Below, in pieces: positions 20,854-33,504 of a DNA stretch of 64,000 bases (positions are counted from its first letter, which is position 1; every line of letters starts with the position of its first letter). Made by a program: the position numbers and the translations under genes. The DNA is taken from NCBI GenBank assembly GCA_023053685.1, contig JALIGW010000021.1, positions 15,835,647 to 15,899,646 of the forward strand, read 5' to 3'. Source of the DNA: Diadophis punctatus similis. Lineage: Eukaryota; Chordata; Lepidosauria; Squamata; Dipsadidae. Below the pieces are notes generated by a model. That model saw only the letters and a program-made list of their open reading frames with translations. It searched no databases and was not told the DNA's origin.

Positions 20854-23712
20854 CGGCCATGACGGAGGATGGGATAGCCCAGTCTGGTCCAGGAGAGGCC
20901 CTTTTTCAGCCACCAGCAAAAGACGTCACTGGCCACCCAGCTTCTTAGCTTTTTTAATAAAATTACTTGGACTTCACTGGGTCCTGCAATCTTTACGCTA
21001 CAGGTTTGATGTCTGGGTTTGTTTTTTTCCTCTTTAGCTCAGTGTGTGTGATCTTCAGTACTATGGTGGAAACCTCAGTAATGTATGCAGATTTTGTGGT
21101 TCTCCAAATAATGAAATTCCCCCTGGATGAAACTTTTCTGGACTTTGGAATAGACACCAGTGTGTCTTTTGCTCCCATGCAGTCTGTAAAACTGATGTTT
21201 TTGTGGCTGCAATCTTATCCAGGTTCATTCAAGAGTATGTCACATTGTTCCAGTTCCCCCATCAAGAGCAAATCTATGAAAAGTAAAAACATTAGCTGTC
21301 TACATTCATCAGCAGAAAGTTTTCCTAAAGAGTTTTGAAACTAGAATGACAGGAGTAAACCACAAGATTCAATATATTACAACGTTATGAGGTATTTTAA
21401 GGTTTAGTGGAGATCCGAAACAGTTATTTTAAAAGATTCCAGATTTGCCTTAAAGTTTGAAAGCTAATGGCATATTTACTGCTAGCCAGTTATGCGTTTT
21501 TCTAAAAGATAGCTTTGTTTTTATTCCTGCCAATCAGCTGTCCACATGCTGCAAATATTAGCTTCCTATATGAGCACCGTTTAATTAATAAGGAACCGTA
21601 TGTACTATTATTTTGGAAGAGATGGCACGAATGTTTTAAAACTTTTCTTTGTTTTGCAAGAGTTCTGTCACAGAAGCTATGCGAGAATGCTAAAAAAAAT
21701 GATTTTAATGCATATTTGTGAAACAATGTAGGGAAAAGCAAGTTCTTCCTTTCTTATTCCCTTGTAGAAAGAGAATGCTAAATAAGAGAATTCCAACTGT
21801 GCAACAGGAATGTTACAATGGGTTATGCAAGTCATTAATATTGCAATGAAAACTAATTAAACCTAGAGCTATGAAGAAGAACTCAACAGAGATTTGACTA
21901 TTGGAAACGCAGGATTAGAGGGCCTTTATAAAACTTTATTTTAGCCCTTGGAGTAGAATTGCAAACAGAATAGCATAACCAACTTGATTTAAAAGAAATT
22001 AAGTGCAGGCCATTCCTGGGGCTTTGCTCTTCTTCTGTGGATGACTTGCCCAGCTTCCAACCCCCCCGTTGTGTTGATTTTCTGGGTATGCACAACAGGA
22101 CACTCAAGTCTGAGGATAGAGATCTCTGCTCCACCAACAGTCCCAGGTGAGCATCCGGAGGGTCCCACCGTCTAGAAAATCTGCCCTGGGAAGTCCTGAG
22201 GAGGCTGGAGCAGCCACAGAGGCAGAGGCGACAGTGCTCAGCCCAGCAGCATCTTTGTCCCCCTAAGAAGGATGACCCCAGAGCTGGCCCTATAGAAAAA
22301 AGAAGAGGCTTAAATAGGTTGAGGTCTCCCTTTCGGGCCACCTTCCCTCGGAGGGTCCCGCCCAGGCTGCACCTGTTGAGGAGACGCTGCCCTTCGGCTT
22401 TGGGAGGCAAGAAGGAGCGGCAGCCGCTGCCCCCATTGGCACAGTCACCCTCCTGCCACCCCCCACCCCACCCCACACTCCGCTCGGCTTTGGGCAGATC
22501 AGGTGGGCCTCCGGATTCTGGGGGGGGCACAGCGGCTTCAGCTATTTTGAGGGAGCCATGCGGGAGCATCATGGCCGGCTGCAGAGGGGGTGGGCTGGGG
22601 CCCGGCCTTCGCCCCTGCCCCTGTCTGTGCCTTCTCCTCCTGTTGGTCGTTCCAGATCCCAACAAGGCCTCTCATAAAAGCAACGAGAGAGCAGCGCCTT
22701 CTGATTTACCCCTAGACGTTTATTTACACATTTGTCCCACAAAGCTGCCCACATTTATTTTTTAAAAAATTGTCAATGATGTAGATCAAGATTGACTTCC
22801 AAATGGACAGGCACTGCTCACCTGCCTGCCTCCAATGCCCACTCAGAAACTCCCTCCAATGATGCCATTATGAACCGCTTCACACTAAGGGGGCTTCAAA
22901 AGACATTTTTATTGTACAGACAAACTCCAAGTTTGGATTCTTCAAAATGGCAGTTACTGTTGTCTCATTGCAACCTCCATAATCACACTATCCATGACCC
23001 CAATTAGGAGCAATTCGGGGGCTGGGGGGTTTCAAAGGTTTTATGGATATGCCTCAGGTAATTTCTAACCTTGCAGAAAAGGGAAGTTGTGGAACCAATG
23101 ACTTGATGGGTTGAGGAACTTGTGCCATTTTTGAACCCGCGAGGGAAGAGCCTGTGACAAGAGAAATGAGCAAACCATCTGGCTGGAGAGGCGGAAACCA
23201 GGCAGAGGGAAGAGGCAAAGCAGAAAGAGGGTTGGTACCCGGCACAGCCCTTGGAGGGGCAAACAGGCACGGAGAGCGACTCTTCCTGGTTGCCTCAGTC
23301 CTGCCCACCCCCCCCAGGAACAACAGCCCTGCTCCCCAAGACTTCTAGGCCACTTCCCAGACCTTAAAGTGTGTATCAGTGCAAAAAAAAGGGGGCACAA
23401 AGGAACAGAGCAATTAAAATATTGGGTGGTCTAAGCTCATGTTTGCTTCTCTTCCCCTTTAGCAACAGATGTGTCGTATTTCCAAAACAACACCTTTCCT
23501 CCTGGTGTATTGCGTTGCTGCTGAAAGGAAAGGCATTTAAAATCTTTCCCATGAGACTCAGGGGAAAATGCCTTTTGGTGTTCCCAATCCTGCATGTCAG
23601 AACGATACAAGGAGACGGCTGATCCAAGGTCAGTTACTCTGGCATTTACCACACTGCTGAGAGTTTGGAAGGGTTGAAGTGAGACAAAAGACAGTGCAGT
23701 CCCCACCGTCTT

Positions 23713-23764
<52 letters not shown>

Positions 23765-24381
23765 CAGAGAGACAGAGACAGACTTTCCCGGCCAAGGAGA
23801 GGCGGTTGCTCTTCTCGCTGGCCAGGGAAGCGCTCGGGTTACAGTCTGCAGAGCCAGCACCCCAACTGTCTTCTGGGGACTGTCCTTGGACAGAGGAAAC
23901 CTGATCTAAATCTAGACAGCTGTAACCACATGGATCCCAGCTGACAAGCAGTAGGCTAGAAGGGGAGGGGAACCCACCACCCAATGATCTCTGCTGGCTC
24001 TCGGGTTTTTCCCAACTATATCACGACGTTCTTTCATTTCTAACCCTGCTTCTGTTTTGTGGCATTCCCAAGGTTTCCTATTTGATAAGTTTGAAGGTCC
24101 TTTGGGTAAGAGCCAAATGGAACTTGACACGTGACCTAAGTGACCAAGCACCAAAGTGTGAATCCCTTGCCCCCCCCCCACTTCCTGACACAAAGCCTAT
24201 TAAGCCACTGGTTTGATTAGAGCCCAGGCATACGTGTGGGCACCCGGGTACAGCAGAAGTGACCAAGACGCTGCAATCGTGCATGAGCTTTCCTTGCACT
24301 TCCTGTAGTAGCTGTTGAAATTATGGGAAAAAAATCAGGGAATTTTAAATAATACTATGCAGAGAAAAGTATTTTATTGGG
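20854..24381. other. Intergenic, GA microsatellite and GC-rich patch only
   Basis: A (GA)n/(GACA)n array lies at about 23718-23780. A GC-rich block at 22320-22660 has long frames on both strands, but they lack family resemblance and recognisable splice context. No gene assigned. Confidence 0.4.
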
Positions 24382-24606
24382 TGTTACGTACGGAGGTACG
24401 TAGTAAATTTGCATAGCCACCGCTGATTGGCTAGAAGAGCAGCGGCAGATTTAAACGGCTGTTACTGGCTGGCTGAGTTGCCGGGAAGCCCTTAAAAGCG
24501 GCTTCCCTACAGCTCACGGCCAGTCCGTGTTTCTGCCTTCTAACTTTAAATAAAGTGCTGAACTGTTCTTTGGCTCATCTGTCCTTTCCTGCGCGCTAAT
24601 CTAACA
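24382..24606 (+). mobile_element. Solo LTR (225 bp) with flanking direct repeats
   Basis: It begins TGTTACGTACGG and ends CTAATCTAACA. ATTGGG occurs directly before (24376-24381) and after (24607-24612), a 6-bp direct repeat; a 5-bp duplication plus one chance match is also possible. Inside are an ATTGG box (24426-24430), a TTAAAAGC TATA-like element (about 24493) and AATAAA (24549-24554), matching a short U3-R-U5 LTR. Confidence 0.82.
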
Positions 24607-24930
24607 ATTGGGTATTGGATTTCCTGGTCTCGTCTACCCAGGTGGGGCTGGCAAAGGCTTCAGGTGTGAAGACTTGGCAAAGAGGGATGCCCACTGGTGC
24701 CATTGGGAGATCATGGTTTTTCTGCTGTGAGTGACTGTAGCTGGGAGGGTTCACCTTTTTCTGCCCACCCCATTCCTTGAACCTGACCCACCCCCCACCC
24801 CAATAAATGGCAATTAAGCTGAGGAAAGAGCTTACACCAATGCATAGATCGCTGTCATCACTAAGCCTTCCCTGTTCAGGAATGGTCCCAGTTGGTCAAA
24901 CATTGGCCAGAGCACAGCCGGTCACTACTG

Positions 24931-25321
24931 CAGAGGTGGGTTCCTCCTGGTTCGGACTAATTCGCCTGAACCAGTAGCAAGCTGCTGGTGATGTCATGAT
25001 GATGTCACAGAACCGGTTCTGTCAGTGCCGGTCCGTGGACGCCGCCATCTCTTTTTTTTAATTTTTTTGATTTTTTTTTTGAAAAAATTTTTTTTGAATT
25101 TCCCCCCGGGGTTTTTTCTTCTGCGCATGCACAGAAGCCGAGTTTCTGGCACTGCACATGCGTTGCCATCTTGTTTTTGGCTTTTTTGGGGAGGAATTTT
25201 TTTGGGATTTTTCGGCACTGCGCATGTGCGGGCGCGCAAAGCGCGGGTGCGCCCACAAGGCGCAACCACGCGGCACAGGAGGAAGCAAACTGGCAGCAAG
25301 GTAAGTTAGAACCCACGCCTG
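24931..25321. mobile_element. hAT-type MITE
   Basis: The ends CAGAGGTGGGTT and, reversed, CAGGCGTGGGTT form terminal inverted repeats. The flanks CACTACTG (24923-24930) and CACTATGG (25322-25329) agree at six of eight positions, consistent with an aged 8-bp hAT target duplication. The interior is T-rich and then CpG-rich, with GCGCATGC-type motifs as in its relatives. Confidence 0.72.
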
Positions 25322-26694
25322 CACTATGGATGCACCTCTACGGGTGATCACCTCAGTGTGTGCCCAGGAGCCTCTCTGCATCACATACATGGATAACATT
25401 AGACAAATAAATAGAGGCATCCAATCTTGGTCACAAGGAGAGAGTTCATAAACCAAAACATGAGATCGGAGTTGTGTATTTAGATGAAGGTCTCTGTCTC
25501 TTTGCTCATTTTCCTCTTATAATACAATTTTGTGGAACAACTTGGAGTTATGAGGCTTAGTCCTAAAACTGGTCTCGATATTAACGGAAGCTTTGCCCTG
25601 TGTGGAAGATGCCTCTCTCTCTCTCTCTCTCTGCTTTTGCCTTCTTTCTCTCCCAATTATGCTCTTTGTGTGGCCAGGAAACAAAGGCCAAAACCAAAGG
25701 ATCCCTTCATCTGTGGAAAGGTTCTGGGATTGCTCTGCTCCCTGAACCTTTGGGCAGCCCAACTCCCCAGCCAGCAGCAGGATATATATTTGCAATTAAT
25801 TCTAGTTTTACCTTCACTCTGTAAATTCGAGCGAATGGCGCTGGATTTATTTGTGGTCAGAACAGCCAGCCACTCTCTGGGGACCTTCTCTTGGTGAAAG
25901 AGGCCAGCAGTAATTTTCAGCCATGAGTAATTGTGCATAATATAGTCCTAAATGATTTTTCTACTGTAATTTCATTAGAGTTTAGAAATTTAATTAGATT
26001 TTGAATCGCTCTGAAATAAAGTAGCGAAGTACCCAGAGACTAAGAGCAGTGGTTATATTGTCTTTTGAGGCCAGAATTCTTGCTCTCAAATTGGCATGTG
26101 TTCATTAGGAGGAACTTTGTAGAACTTTGTGATATATTGTTGTCTTCCAGAATGGACTCCGAATAGGCCTTCGGAGAGCATTAGAGGAACACACAATTAT
26201 TATGCACTCTCTTCTTGATGTTTAAGATCATCCTCTTACATGCACTTAATAAAAATATGCTTCCAAAGTTGAGAGAGAAACTGTGGAGACAGAAAAGCTG
26301 CTCTTTAAGTGCCCCTACGCTCTTCCGCCTTTATTAGTCACCCCAGTATTTGCACATGATGTTCCAAGGAGGAATTCTTTGCTTCGCTTTAATGATGAGG
26401 TAGGTTTATAGTTCCTTTTATTACTGCAACGTATGAAGTTTCATGGCAACTGAAATTAGAGGCTTCTGAAACTTCCTGGTGTCCCTTTTGCCCAAGGCAG
26501 GGGAAATATTTCTCTTCCCAACTGTAGCCAACAAGTTAAAAGTGTTCTTGCCAGTCAGGTAAATGAAGGCTCAGTTCAGGGGCTGGGGGCTGGCAAGAGG
26601 GCTGGCAGAGGGAAGGTCCTCTGCGTTTTGAGATTGCCCGTGGGGCACTCTCGCTTCCTTCGAAATAGGCGTCTATAAACATCAACTGTTGACA
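25322..26694. other. Intergenic, no gene recognised
   Basis: A (CT)n run lies at 25613-25632. The block 25900-26500 is AT-rich without repeats I know and could hold conserved non-coding sequence. No gene. Confidence 0.4.
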
Positions 26695-26906
26695 AGAGCC
26701 CTGATGGTGCAGTGGATAGAATACAGCATTGCAGGCTAACTGCCCACTGCCAGAAGTTCGATCCTGGCCGGCTCAAGGTTGACTCAGCCTTCCATCCTTC
26801 TGGAGGTCGGTAAAATGAGGACCCAGATTGTTGGGGGCAAGATGCTGACTCTGTAAGCCCCTTAGAGTGGGCTGCAAAGCTCTGTGAAATCTAAGGGCTA
26901 TTCCTA
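26695..26906 (+). repeat. tRNA-derived SINE, near full length
   Basis: The A-box-like TGGTGCAGTGGATAGAA and B-box-like GTTCGATCC sit about 50 bp apart, followed by the body AAGGTTGACTCAGCCTTCC and a tail ending CTATTCCTATT. TTGACA flanks both sides (26689-26694 and 26907-26912) as a possible target duplication. It is the same family as the copies at 28279 and 49551. Confidence 0.85.
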
Positions 26907-27214
26907 TTGACAGAATTTGTTTTCCATAAAACCTGGGTTTCTTTCCACGGTAGGGAGGCGAGGGGCACTCTTTCGTTGCTAATGTCCACCCAAGGTTTGA
27001 AGGAAGTGTGGTGGCAACATCACAGGAAGAGCAGTCCTGAAATCTCATTATTTTGTGACCTTTTTAGTCAAAGTGTTGAATCTGTGCAAATTGGTAACAA
27101 TTCAGCCCTGCCATGCGGTGAGGAGGAATCTTTGGAGTCCATAACAATGGCTCAAGGGCCAGAGTTGCACCTTCAGTTGCTTGCCCGTAATCCACACACG
27201 CCCACATTCCCACC

Positions 27215-27370
27215 TTATGTTGGACCACACCTGAAGAACACTGAGGACCTGGAAAGGGTGCAGGGAAGAACCAGAAAGGTTCTCGGAGGCCGACTCCTAT
27301 GAAGAGCAGTTAAAGGGACCGGGTCTGTTTAGCCTGAAGAAGAGAAGGACCGCCATAGATCAATGCACAC
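27215..27370 (+). mobile_element. CR1 LINE relic
   Basis: CCACACCTGAAGAACAC, GGACCTGGAAAGGGTGCAG and TGTTTAGCCTGAAGAAGAG correspond to CR1 ORF2 C-terminal DNA seen in better condition at 4220-4345. It is short and decayed. Confidence 0.65.
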
Positions 27371-27999
27371 TCTGAAGCCCAAATGTGCTCTTCCTACAGT
27401 TCATGAAAGACTGAAATGGTGGTTATGTGGTCTTGTCAATTCATCCTGTGTTCTTTTCCCCCCTTACAGTAGAGGTCGGTCTGCATAAATGATAGACATA
27501 CATGCCTCCTATTGTATATCCTTGGAACACTAAACACAAAGCTCAAGATCGGCATATAAGAAGTGGAGAGGCAAGAACGGAAGAACGGAAAATGCGCTCA
27601 CAATTCTGATGGTGTTGTGCTTTGGACTCTGTGGCAAAAAGGGCTGTGGAGCGCCCAGAAGCACCTTGGATTTGGGAAGCATGGAAACAGGAGCTCCAAC
27701 CTTGGCTTAATCCTGCCACAATGAGGTGTTACCCCGCCCCCTATAATATTGTGCAGTGACTCCTGCTTCCCACCTATAGTTCTTGCCAACTTAACCACTT
27801 ACTTGGCCACTTTGGGGTTCACCTGGACAGAATTTACAAACGCTCATCTTTACTCAAACAGCTTTTGGTCCTGCAGGCCAAATCAATTTGCTCGTCCAGG
27901 CCGAGAAACTTGCCAAGCAGGCTTTGAACAGCAGGATTAGATGATCCACTGCTTGCCCAGAACCTGCCACAAGGCAGGCCAGTGATGGGAACTGAGGCC

Positions 28000-28520
28000 T
28001 TTTAATTTATTTATTTATTTATTTAATTTATTTATTTTGCTAAGCATGTACAGGATAGTAGGTGTTTGTATAAACATAACATAAGTAAAAAGTGCTGATA
28101 AAAGAGGACAATAGGACAGTAGGACAGGGACGGTAGGCACAGTGGTGCGCTTATGCCCGCCCCTTACAGACCTCTTAGGAATGGGGAGAGGTCAACTGTA
28201 GACAGTCTAAGGTTAAAGTTTTTGGGGTTTTGGGAAGAAACCACAGAGTCAGGCAGTGCATTCCAGGCATTGATCACTTCAAGGTTGACTCAGCCTTCCA
28301 TCCTTCCGAGGTGGGTAAAATGAGGACCCAGATTGTTGGGGGCAATATGCTGAACTCTGTAAACCGCTTAGAGAGGGCTGTAAAGCACTGTGAAGCGGTA
28401 TATAAGTCTAAGTGCTATTGCTATTGCTATTGTTGCTGAAGTCGTATTTTCTGCAGTCGAGTTTGGAGCGGTTTACATTAAGTTTGAATCTATTATGTGC
28501 TCGTGTATAGTTGCGGTTGT
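28000..28520 (-). mobile_element. LINE fragment (same family as 1700-2245), split by a SINE
   Basis: The minus-strand translation includes YTRAHNRFKLNV and SKLDCRKYDF, matching the C-terminal region at 1860-1950. The remaining DNA also aligns (reverse of AGAGTGGTCAACGCCTGG, and a region like CCTACCGTCCCTGTCC). It is interrupted at about 28279-28432 by a SINE. The tail is a (TTTA)n run at 28001-28036. Confidence 0.75.
28279..28432 (+). repeat. tRNA-derived SINE, 5' truncated, nested in LINE
   Basis: It begins within the body (TCAAGGTTGACTCAGCC) and ends with the tail GTGCTATTGCTATTGC. The tRNA-like head is missing. LINE sequence resumes on both sides at adjacent positions of the related copy at 1930-1945, so the insertion site is defined. 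Confidence 0.85.
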
Positions 28521-28779
28521 GTGTGCCCCCACATGAAGTGCAGCAGACCCACTGCCCAGCACTCTTGGGGCTGGCAAAATTAAGAAGACATTTTGGTGTG
28601 GAGCACAGAAGAGAGAGATGGAGGTTGCTTTTGTGATAGACCAGAAGTAGGTTTAGGACCAGGTTGGGAGCTTCTCGCCTCATGCTAGCTCAAGCAGGAA
28701 GCATGGAAGAGCCCTGGATCATCAAGGAAGCAATCATCAAGGAAGGAATCTGTGCTTCCACAACAAGGCAATAGTGCTC

Positions 28780-28826
28780 CCCAATCAATCAATCGATCAA
28801 TCAATCAATCGATCGATCGATTGATC
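28780..28826. repeat. (ATCA)n/(ATCG)n microsatellite
   Basis: Imperfect 4-bp units alternate ATCA and ATCG, giving several overlapping GATC and CGATCG palindromes. Confidence 0.85.
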
Positions 28827-29810
28827 ATCCACTTTATAAATTGAGGCCAAGGAAATAGTTGAGCCAATCTATGGTCATCCTACCTTGCATACGTTGGGAG
28901 GGGCAGTCAATTATAAAGATCCTCCTTCCTGCCTGGAGACCTCTTTCCTCGTGGGGGCCCGAATTTTAGGGCACCTGCCCTCATCCTGACCCTGACCCAG
29001 CCTGAAGGTTTGTGCCCTCTTTGGCAGGCCACCTCAGCAGAGTCCGACCAGCACCGTCCGACACATCCATTCCTAGAAACAAGCAACCTGCAGCCGCTCT
29101 TCCCTGCCCTCCCTGCAAGGAAGGGATGACCTTGGCAGAGGCTGACCGGTCCTGCTGCTTTTCTCCCTTCAGCCCCGGCCCCAAAGGACCAAAAGAGCAA
29201 CATGCACCCTGCGGGCTGTGACGCAGGTGACCCTCCTGCACTCACCTGAGCCACAGAAATCCTGGGTGGCCAAAGGTGGCCTTCAGGCGTCACTATCTTC
29301 CTAAGTCCCAAGTGCTGGACCGTCTGGGGAACAAGTAGAGGGCCCTTCACCAGGTGAAGAAGAGCTTTGTGCAAAGGAGCCCCAGCCGGCCGGCATCAGC
29401 GGCAGGGTGACTGATCAAAATAGCCGCAGTCATCTTTATATTTTACAGGGAGACGGTTTTACGACGATCCCCTTGGAACCAAAGCAAATGCTTTGGCGAA
29501 AGGAACGTTCTGAGGAGACACACGGCGGGTGGGGGACCCGTTGAGATTCTTTTTGTCTGCATCACACTTTGGCACTTCCCTCCTCTGAAAAGTGAAGTGC
29601 TGTGTTAGTCTGAGTTGCAGAGATTCCCAGTTCAATTATACGGGAGCTTATTAGTATCGTAGGCTAACTAATGTATTGAATTACTAAAGTTATGCTAGCA
29701 AGTAATTCTGAGTGCTCGTAGTGAAGGCTAAACTCTGCCTATTAATAGATTTCTTTCTATGCCTGCATTTTCATTAAGGTTTCCATTTTGGAAGTTGAGG
29801 GAAGATGTAG

Positions 29811-29811
<1 letters not shown>
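28827..29811. other. Intergenic, no recognised feature
   Basis: GC-moderate sequence to about 29400, then an AT-rich, complex block (29600-29760) without known repeats. No gene recognised. Confidence 0.4.

Positions 29812-29855
<44 letters not shown>
29812..29855. repeat. (CA)n microsatellite
   Basis: About 22 CA units, next to the GATA array. Confidence 0.97.
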
Positions 29856-29856
<1 letters not shown>

Positions 29857-29888
29857 TTATATTCAGATATACAGATATATATATATAC

Positions 29889-29889
<1 letters not shown>

Positions 29890-29953
<64 letters not shown>

Positions 29954-29973
29954 GATAGATAGATGATAGATAT

Positions 29974-30057
<84 letters not shown>

Positions 30058-30058
30058 T
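29890..30058. repeat. (GATA)n array, Bkm-type
   Basis: Roughly 40 GATA units with a few interruptions near 29950-29985. GATA arrays are the core of the banded krait minor (Bkm) satellite family, abundant in snake genomes and enriched on snake sex chromosomes. The repeat yields poly-(Ile-Tyr-Leu-Ser) frames that are not proteins. Confidence 0.95.
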
Positions 30059-31681
30059 AGATAGATATACATATATACTGTGTATACACATATATATAAA
30101 GACACCCCCCCCCCCAGCCACTTCTGCATCTAAGTGCTCCTTCCTTCCCATGGAGGAAAAACAAAGTAGAAACAGCCACTCCTGCAGGATCCTGTCACTT
30201 CAATCAGGAGGAGGAAAGCACCGCTAGGAAGGACAGGGAGGCACTAGGGCAACAAGCGGAGAAAAAGAGGGAGCTTATGTTGCAGTCCAGCAATGCTGCT
30301 GAAGTCTCTCTCTCCATCCCTCTCTCTCCCCCCCCCTCTCTATCTCTCTCACACACACTCCTTTGGATGCTGCTGGGCAGAAATATCGGTAAATCTGCGT
30401 GTCCCAGGATAACGTTGCAGGATCCACTCTGGGTCAGTCACCGGGACCGGAGGTTTAGTCTTCTGAGCTTTGGGACTCTGCCCATCCTCGGAGAACTTCT
30501 CTCCAGCAGAGTTTGGGCTTTCGGTAAATATCGGTACACGGAGAAATGGATGATGGTAGAGATCAAACTAGGCAGCAATTTTGAGGCTGTAGTTGGAAGA
30601 GGACAGACAGGACTTCTTTTCTGACCTTCCAAGAGATCCGAGTGGAGATGTCCTGTCTGATACATGGCCAAAAAAGGTTTCAAAATTCTATTTTGAACAT
30701 TTTGAACAGGAACATCGTGAATTAGGGGAAGCGTGCAAAGAATTTCTGGAATTCCATCCAACCTCTTTACCAGCAGCGACATCTGGTACATGCAATGAAA
30801 TTACGACTTGCATCTGCAGAGGTGTGTGTTTGCTCTTTTCTTGTATCTGTGTATAGCTACATGTGTGCATCCCAAGGATTGTGTGTTCCACAGCAACTGC
30901 CATCCCCCACCGCCTGCCCTCTGTACTGTGCACCCCCCCCCAATCTGTGACTTTCCTGTCGGTGCTCTTGGCACCCACCCCCAGGTATCAACCAGGCTTT
31001 GGTTGATTTGAGTACCACGTACACCCTTTAAGGACGCTGCGCTTCTGGTGTGGTTGAGCCCTCATGGGCAAAATCTTTCTAAAGACGGTCTTAAAGAATG
31101 AAGCTTATTTTAACCAGATTGCCTTAATATGGTCTCTGAGAACCCCAGGGACCAGAAACACGGAAGGAAAAGATAAATTGGATCAACTGTTAAAAAAATA
31201 AAGGCGCCAGACATTTTGTCATTGGTGATCTCTAAACAAAAGGACAGAATTTGAACTCCTGCTTCTTGGGACCGAATGCCTTGAAGACCGAAAGACTCAA
31301 GAGCTGAACTCCTTCGAGGATATCAAGTCTTGCAAAACTTGTAGAGAAGCTGGGCAATGATGGCCTTGGCCAAGGAAACCTTGCAAGCTGAAGGGGTAAA
31401 GCGGACCCTTTCCAATGGAAAAATCTCAGAACAGCCATAGAGGAGTTACATCGAGCAACACTTGCCAGATATAAAAACCTTCTCCAAAATCTGGAACAGC
31501 CCTCCAAGGTATTTACAAGCACACGCTTGTTCCACAGCATTCCCATGAATTTGCCAATTATGAAAGTTAGGATGCTTTTAGGCAAATGCTAACTAGGACT
31601 TTAGGTTTTCTAACACTTTATTCCTGGTTTTTCCTTTGAACAGGTGGCAGCCAAAGCTCTCAGGGCCGTTCTCAATCCCAC

Positions 31682-31736
<55 letters not shown>

Positions 31737-32934
31737 GAGCGTGGTATGAAATTCAGATGAAATGGATCCCTATCCATATGAGGTTTCCGGAACTCCTTGG
31801 CCCGTAGCGTGTGTGACATCACGAGGTCAGCCCGAGGGGGGCCTGGCTCAATGGGCTGATATGTGGAAATTAAAAAGAAGAAGTGCCACAATACTCCCTT
31901 AGCTCACCCACCTCTGAATAGTGACCGCTCCAGAGAGCTGCCCAGAGGGGGCACCCGACTCTCACGGTGGAACTGGGGCTGTGGGGTGGACAGGGCAGCC
32001 CCTCTGGAGCCCACAATCTCCATAGTCATTCTGAGGTGACCAGATCTCTTCCTGGGCCTCTCCAGGGTTTCACTGGGGAAATGAGGCCCTTCACCTCTGA
32101 TGTGGACATGGGAGCCGGTCAGGGGAAATGTTTCCAGAGGAAGCCAGAGGCGGCTAAGAGGACTTCTCTCTTATGAAAATACTCCGGACACAGGCTCTCC
32201 CAGGACTTCGCAGGGCATTTGGTAGGCTGAATGCAAACCTCCACCTTAAGGAAGCCTTTCAGCCGCAAGATCTCCGGGAGACCCACTGTGGTGTGGCAAT
32301 GAGAGCTTGATGAGAGCTTAAGAATACAAAACCATTTCCCTTTCAGGCAGGGAAAAAGCCCCCTTTAAATACTAGAGGCTCTGCAGCAAAAGCGGTAACT
32401 TCTGTAGGAAAGGAATCCCACTCATAACACAAGGTCTCCATTAATGCTTCAACACCAAATCATCCAGGAATTGATCGAATTAGGTAGAAACAAGTCACCC
32501 AAAGGTAAAAATTGATTAAATTAGCCACCAGACTGTCTAACCTCCCCGTCTCTTTGCCGGTTCCTTGCAAAACTGACAAACTTTATCTACAGACCTGCAG
32601 CAGGAAACTCCTGACGAGGATAGAATTAGGTTGGCTATCTTGTACTAAATACAACAAATGTAATCTTGTATCAAAAAGGGCAAATGTAACCAACCAAAGG
32701 TAAAGACTAACCTTGAGAAAGAAATCACGTCGTAGGTCGACAAAGAAACGTTTTGTGCAAAGGTCTTGATTTGGACCCCTGTCCCAAGCCGGGGCTGCCT
32801 GTTGGTGCAGAGAGCAGCAGCCGAAAGCCCTCCTTCTGGCCTGGCTGAGGGGCCCCTGGGGCCGGGAGAGCAGAGCCCGGCTGAGGCTGACAGTGAGGCC
32901 GACGGGCCAGAAAGCGGCAGACCGGGAGGCACAA
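30059..32934. other. Intergenic, microsatellites only
   Basis: Contains a (GA)n array at 31684-31733 and CT-rich sequence at 30305-30355. Frames around 30593-30856 (+) and 31232-31585 (-) have no recognised homologue and no clear splice or promoter context. I assign no gene. Confidence 0.4.
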
Positions 32935-33075
32935 AGCCAGCCGCGTGACCTTGGGCCAGTCCCATCCTTTCAGCCCCAGGAAGGAGGCAAAGGCAAATCA
33001 CTTGGGGAAAACCTTGCCAAGAAAATGGCAGGGACCGGTTCAGGCAGTCAGCAGGAGCCAAAAACTGATTTGATG
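32935..33075 (+). repeat. SINE-like relic (MIR/CORE-like)
   Basis: GTGACCTTGGGCCAGTC and AACCTTGCCAAGAAAATGGC followed by GATTTGATGGC resemble the core and tail of an old sauropsid SINE. No tRNA head is visible. Confidence 0.45.
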
Positions 33076-33504
33076 GCCCAAATAAATAAAGAACCAAGGA
33101 AGCACCTTAGCAGCTGCCGTTCAACTGCCCTGTCCTTTTCCTTTGATGTCAGAAGGGCTTCCTGGCTCCTCTTTTGTTGCAACAGCAACTTCAATACACT
33201 GGAGATCTGTATTCCCTGTAGGGGAAAAGGGTCCTTTTGTACTATAATAAAATCTGTGACAAAGCAGAGACCATGAGGGTCTTCCAAGAGGAGCTTGAAG
33301 AATAAGGGAAGGGGAATTCTTTTTGAACGAAGCAAGTTTTAAATCTGTGTCTCCCGACCGGGCAACCAAAATTTCTAAAATATGAATCTCATTTTAAAAG
33401 ACTGCAGCCAGTTCATTGGCTGTCCCTGCATCTTTGCTTTCGGAATGGGGCTGCAGCAGCAAATCTATTCCGTGGTTGGTTGCATAGTCAGCCAGATGTT
33501 CAGG

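Noticed and set aside
20438..21037. Open frame of 199 codons with Cys/His/Ala-rich repeats (+), and the matching minus frame at 20340-20666
   Set aside because: Explained by the 21-bp minisatellite inside a hAT MITE; the unit is a multiple of three so all frames stay open.
21898..22665. 255-codon minus-strand frame in a GC-rich block
   Set aside because: Overlaps other long frames on the opposite strand, with no recognisable domain, promoter or splice support.
29813..30058. Possible CRISPR-like or other prokaryotic repeat array
   Set aside because: The repeats are simple di- and tetranucleotides in a vertebrate genome, without spacers.
29757..30179. Three long Ile-Tyr-Leu-Ser repeat frames on the minus strand
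   Set aside because: Translations of the GATA and CA microsatellites.
30593..30856. 87-codon frame beginning MEEDRQDFF, considered as an exon of an unknown gene
   Set aside because: The peptide looks plausible but matches nothing I know, no matching splice sites or neighbouring exons were found, and frames on the other strand overlap it.
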